Shown here: positions 61,159-64,000 of the stretch, piece by piece
Position numbering within the stretch: the first letter of the stretch is position 1
How the letters are laid out: every line of letters starts with the position of its first letter
Source: Candidatus Saccharimonadota bacterium
Lineage (GTDB): Bacteria; Patescibacteriota; Saccharimonadia; Saccharimonadales; Saccharimonadaceae
Length of the DNA stretch: 64,000 bases
Direction of reading: 5' to 3'
Assembly: GCA_017514805.1 (NCBI GenBank)
Contig: JAFWIP010000010.1
Span: forward strand, 1 to 64,000
Notes under the pieces: model-generated
Told to the model about the DNA's origin: nothing
What the model saw: the letters and a program-made list of their open reading frames with translations, nothing else
Databases searched by the model: none
Translations under genes and position numbers: made by a program

Positions 61159-62484
61159 CTATTTGAAAATTTTATCTCGCTCAGTTGCGCCTATTGATAA
61201 TAGGCGGAGCGGAATTTCGATGTGTTTCGATAGGATGTCCGCACAATAGTCGAAGATATAATCATTCGACCTACTGCTTAATCCAGGTTCTAGCTCGTAG
61301 CTAGTAAGAATAGCTTCGACACTATTGAGTAAGGCTGCACTGATTTCTGCGCTGCGCGACAACATGGTGCCTCTGTAGCGATAATCTGTACAGAATTCCC
61401 AGCGCCTCTGCAGTAGAATCTGATCGAACCAGCTTAACGCCAGTCCGTCAAAAGTCTTTGCACCACCGCAGGACTTAATAGCGTAATTAAGTAGACGTAT
61501 ATCAAAAGCGCCTACTCGAACTTCGCCTTGCCAACGATTCGTATCTTTATGGCTACCAGGGAGCATTTTCTCGCGCAATTTATCGTCACGCGAAGGCAAT
61601 GGTCCGGCGCCATGTCTGATCTCGTAAGCACGGTGTACACCAAGGTTTACAATTTTTCCGTCAAATCCGGCATCTCTGTACATCTTCTCCGAAAATTCAG
61701 GAAGAGTTCTCAGCGCACTCACATGTGGCTTTAACGCAGATTCCGCGTCAGTAAGCACTCCATGAGAGCGTTCACTAATCAAGATGCCGTCAAATTTCAA
61801 GATGTCTTCAAGCAATAAGAATTGAAGCCTAATGCCGACATCGTAGAACTCGTCAACAATATTATCAAAAGCTTCTTTATCTAATAGTAAAGCCATATTC
61901 TTGCGAAAAATTGCTGAGTCCTCAGCTGGAAGCGAGCCGTAATCGAAGTCCGCAAACAGCGCGAATATCTTCTCTCGCGACATGCTTAACTTCTGCCTAA
62001 TGACGGCTTTGTCGGTCAGTTCTCTGGCGGATATCGCCAAATCGGGATCCTCTTTGTAGTCTCTATAGGCTTTGCCTACGCCGGTTCCAATTGTGCCATG
62101 CTGATGTTCGCCTAGCGACAGCTCGTAGTTCTGTGACCAAACCTGATGGTATGGTGATGCGCAGAGGCAATTTGGATGGCAGTAGAGCATGGCCCAAGGA
62201 TTATAGATGCCTAGATGTTGCAGAGCATTTGCTTCATTGATAAGTCCGTGCGGAGTTATTACGATGCGTTCCGAAAGATAAGTCAGTATGCCTTCGAATG
62301 TTCCGCAGCCCCACTGGGAGAAATTAAAGCTTTCGCCATTTGAGCTTCTAACTCCGTGGCTGCCTTGAGCGCCACCTTCTTTGACGACGTACTTTGGTCT
62401 AAACCGGCACGCCAATGCGTGCACGAATCCGCCTTTTCCGCCATCGCCAGGACCAAGATCTGTAACTGAGTAAACTTTCCGCAT
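61159..62484 (-). CDS. Adenylosuccinate synthetase (PurA) homologue, divergent
   Basis: 441 residues, full PurA length. P-loop GPGDGGKGG (residues 11-19; D14 and K17 match PurA D13 and K16), GGAQGSHGV with H43 matching PurA H41, SPYHQVWSQ, and HGTIGTGVGKAYRDY (129-143) where PurA has IGTTGRGIGPAYxDK. The Asp-binding loop region reads HKDTNRWQGEVRVGAFDI and the end PLRLLSIGATERDKI matches the usual ISVGPDRExTI. So the GTP site and catalytic pair remain, but IMP-contact residues such as the TTGRG Arg are changed. No purine pathway genes are near; it sits between vWA and SAM-domain genes. AGGAGG five bases before ATG. Confidence 0.8.
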   Translation of the reverse strand: MRKVYSVTDLGPGDGGKGGFVHALACRFRPKYVVKEGGAQGSHGVRSSNGESFNFSQWGCGTFEGILTYLSERIVITPHGLINEANALQHLGIYNPWAMLYCHPNCLCASPYHQVWSQNYELSLGEHQHGTIGTGVGKAYRDYKEDPDLAISARELTDKAVIRQKLSMSREKIFALFADFDYGSLPAEDSAIFRKNMALLLDKEAFDNIVDEFYDVGIRLQFLLLEDILKFDGILISERSHGVLTDAESALKPHVSALRTLPEFSEKMYRDAGFDGKIVNLGVHRAYEIRHGAGPLPSRDDKLREKMLPGSHKDTNRWQGEVRVGAFDIRLLNYAIKSCGGAKTFDGLALSWFDQILLQRRWEFCTDYRYRGTMLSRSAEISAALLNSVEAILTSYELEPGLSSRSNDYIFDYCADILSKHIEIPLRLLSIGATERDKIFK

Positions 62485-62495
62485 AAGCGACCTCC

Positions 62496-63638
62496 TTACA
62501 GCCAGCTGCCGTCTTCCTCTTTAGGATCGGGCGAGTCTAATGGTTTGTTCTCATGACCGCAAGGCTGTAAATCGGTTTTCTTCTCAAAGATATCTCCGAG
62601 CTTCGGAATTTTATACTCTGAAGCTTCTTCTAGTTTGCGTTGTGCGCCGTAAGGAACTTTTCTTAAGTCATACTGGCAATAATCGATGTAGCCTCCGTCT
62701 ACCTGATGGTTTTTAAGCCACACTTCAAGATCAATCGGTTCAAGCGTGCCTTCAGTTAAGCCGATAATTGCGGCTTCGATTTCCGGTAAGTATGTAGTGT
62801 CTGGGACACGAATAACGTGCTCAGTCCCGAACCATTTACCCCAATATCTGCGATCATGAGAATCGCCCTCTACTGCTATGACAAATGCGTGCTTAGTCTC
62901 CTTGAGCTTTGCCGCGACATCTTGCATATCCGGTATTTCATCGCCTTCATAGCCATTCTCGTGGAGCTTTTCAAGGAAGTTGTCTCCGAAAATACGTTTG
63001 AGCATATCGTTAGAAATCCTACTATGCATGCTCGCATCGGTAATCAGGAAGAAATATCCTTTCAGACCAATGCGATTTGTGTATGCTGCCGTAAAATAGG
63101 CCGAAGCAAACATTGCATACTGAGGGTCTTCGGCAGAGTCGCCGCCTTCACCCTCTGGGTTCATCCTGGTTAAATAGTCAACAATTTTCTCAGCTGTCAT
63201 CTCGAACTGCGGACGGTTTAGCACGAAATCATCGACTATGTCACCGAATATTCCGCATGCAATCTGGACATCATATCCAGGCAACATCTCGGATGCCAAC
63301 GCATAGGTGTCAGGGAGAACGGCAATCGCCTTGTCGACGTTGTCACCCATACTTCCAGTCGAATCAAGAGTCGATTCTATATCCATCGGACATCCGACGC
63401 TAACGCGCCATTTTTTATCTTCGGTGGCTTCGAAACGAATCAAGCTTCTTCTGATAGTGTCTATCGCCGGGTCTACGGCGGGATCAAGTTTGCCGGTTTT
63501 GTGTACTTTCTGGCGCGCTGCAGACGTAACGTCATGCTTTCTCTCTTTGCTACGTCTTTCTTCGTCGGAGCTATAAGAAACTCCGCGTGATGACATGCTA
63601 GATATGTAATCGTAACTGCTAAAAATCTCGTGGCCCAT
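62496..63638 (-). CDS. von Willebrand factor A domain protein
   Basis: 380 residues. A vWA domain spans about 85-290: MIDAS D92-S-T-G-S96-M in ESTLDSTGSMGDNVDKA, a later FFLITDASMHSR with the distal Asp, and an acidic insert NPEGEGGDSAEDPQYA. N-terminal 80 residues are polar and basic; the C-terminus is proline/acidic with HENKPLDSPDPKEEDG. Such cytoplasmic DxTGSM proteins often act as metal-dependent scaffolds in stress or conflict systems. ATG 63638 with AGGAGGG is chosen over upstream in-frame ATGs. Twelve bases before the PurA-like gene. Confidence 0.85.
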   Translation of the reverse strand: MGHEIFSSYDYISSMSSRGVSYSSDEERRSKERKHDVTSAARQKVHKTGKLDPAVDPAIDTIRRSLIRFEATEDKKWRVSVGCPMDIESTLDSTGSMGDNVDKAIAVLPDTYALASEMLPGYDVQIACGIFGDIVDDFVLNRPQFEMTAEKIVDYLTRMNPEGEGGDSAEDPQYAMFASAYFTAAYTNRIGLKGYFFLITDASMHSRISNDMLKRIFGDNFLEKLHENGYEGDEIPDMQDVAAKLKETKHAFVIAVEGDSHDRRYWGKWFGTEHVIRVPDTTYLPEIEAAIIGLTEGTLEPIDLEVWLKNHQVDGGYIDYCQYDLRKVPYGAQRKLEEASEYKIPKLGDIFEKKTDLQPCGHENKPLDSPDPKEEDGSWL

Positions 63639-63651
63639 GATCATCCCTCCT

Positions 63652-64000
63652 TTATGGGCAAAAATCATCATCGGATCCTAGGCTATGCCAGATTAATTCC
63701 GATGCTTTGATGTAGGTGAACGGATGGTAATTCCGTCCCCAAAGCGAATCAAGTGTTTTATAGAGTATTCTGTGTGCTTCTATCGCATCGATCTCGGGGT
63801 ATTCCGTTAGGAAGCGGTAGGTTTCTAGTAGCTCCTCCTCGTTTGTAAAACGATCAGAATCATACTCTAAGCCTTCCTCCTCGCTATACCAGTTTGTCCA
63901 ACACGTAAAGCAGGTTGCCGATTCTTTGAGTGATGCGACATTATCCCTAAAATTATCTGGGTTTCGTGTTGCATCGAGCCAGTTCAGGTAAACCAAACGA
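63652..64000 (-). CDS. Partial protein of the accessory operon, unknown
   Basis: C-terminal 114 or more residues of a protein whose frame stays open to the window edge, so the true start is outside. Contains CFTCWTNWYSEEEG (CxxC) and Tyr/Trp-rich helical sequence (HRILYKTLDSLWGRNYHPF, SELIWHSLGSDDDFCP). No family recognised. It ends 14 bases before the vWA start, so it belongs to the same operon. Confidence 0.65.
   Translation of the reverse strand, partial: RLVYLNWLDATRNPDNFRDNVASLKESATCFTCWTNWYSEEEGLEYDSDRFTNEEELLETYRFLTEYPEIDAIEAHRILYKTLDSLWGRNYHPFTYIKASELIWHSLGSDDDFCP

Overview
The window is a stretch of chromosome from a small-genome bacterium, most likely a Candidatus Saccharibacteria (TM7) or closely related CPR/Patescibacteria member. 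The reasons are compact gene order, many start/stop overlaps, a cell-envelope gene set built from MurF-like ligases and paired FemX-type transferases, ribosomal proteins with added Ala/Pro/Glu tails, and few biosynthetic genes. TGA is an ordinary stop codon here (grpE, parA and the hydrolase at 39247 end in TGA), so the recoded-UGA lineages are excluded. The lineage call is inference from gene content; no 16S gene is present.

Layout. 0-1 kb: rpsP and khpA. 1-3 kb: a large polytopic membrane protein on the minus strand. 3-10.6 kb: rpoB-rpoC, whose beta-prime subunit has lost the cysteines of both usual zinc sites. 10.8-16.3 kb: a membrane protein, then cysteine desulfurase-like / DsbA-like / uppP, then lepA. 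16.5-20.2 kb: adk (minus), a membrane-anchored protein, then a CIRCE-controlled hrcA-grpE-trmD operon. 20.2-21.9 kb: two orphan genes with matching two-hairpin leaders. 21.9-26.8 kb: recG, a PLC/P1-like protein, rsmD, an SDR and a peptidase E-like gene. 27-31 kb: a large surface protein and a CPBP protease. 31-37.9 kb: tRNA-Leu, an FAD oxidase, trigger factor, orphans, alkylation repair and two rRNA/tRNA methyltransferases. 38-46.9 kb: envelope genes (MurF-like, hydrolase, femX x2, a second degenerate Mur-like protein), parA-parB-frr and two membrane-anchored proteins. 46.9-50 kb: a redox cluster (Trx-like, rhodanese, trxB, trxA) and L33. 51-55.6 kb (minus): rplA, rplK, nusG, secE and an alpha-glucan phosphorylase. 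56.7-58.6 kb: tRNA-Gln and an ABC-F protein. 58.7-64 kb: an accessory locus.

Regulation is unusually readable. Promoters are extended -10 boxes (TGnTAwAAT), often with a -35 exactly 17 bases upstream. At nine or so genes (lepA, recG, tig, parA, the MurF-like gene, the ABC-F gene and others) the -10 lies 6-7 bases before the start codon, so their mRNAs should be leaderless. Other genes use strong AGGAGG sites.

The best candidates for something new are: the 59.9-64 kb minus-strand operon (SAM-domain protein, PurA-like enzyme, von Willebrand A protein, unknown CxxC protein) with a nucleotidyltransferase-like gene facing it; a pair of ~87-bp inverted-repeat elements at two convergent gene junctions; a 190-base long inverted repeat between nusG and rplK; a two-hairpin leader shared by two unrelated orphan genes; and the zinc-free RpoC.
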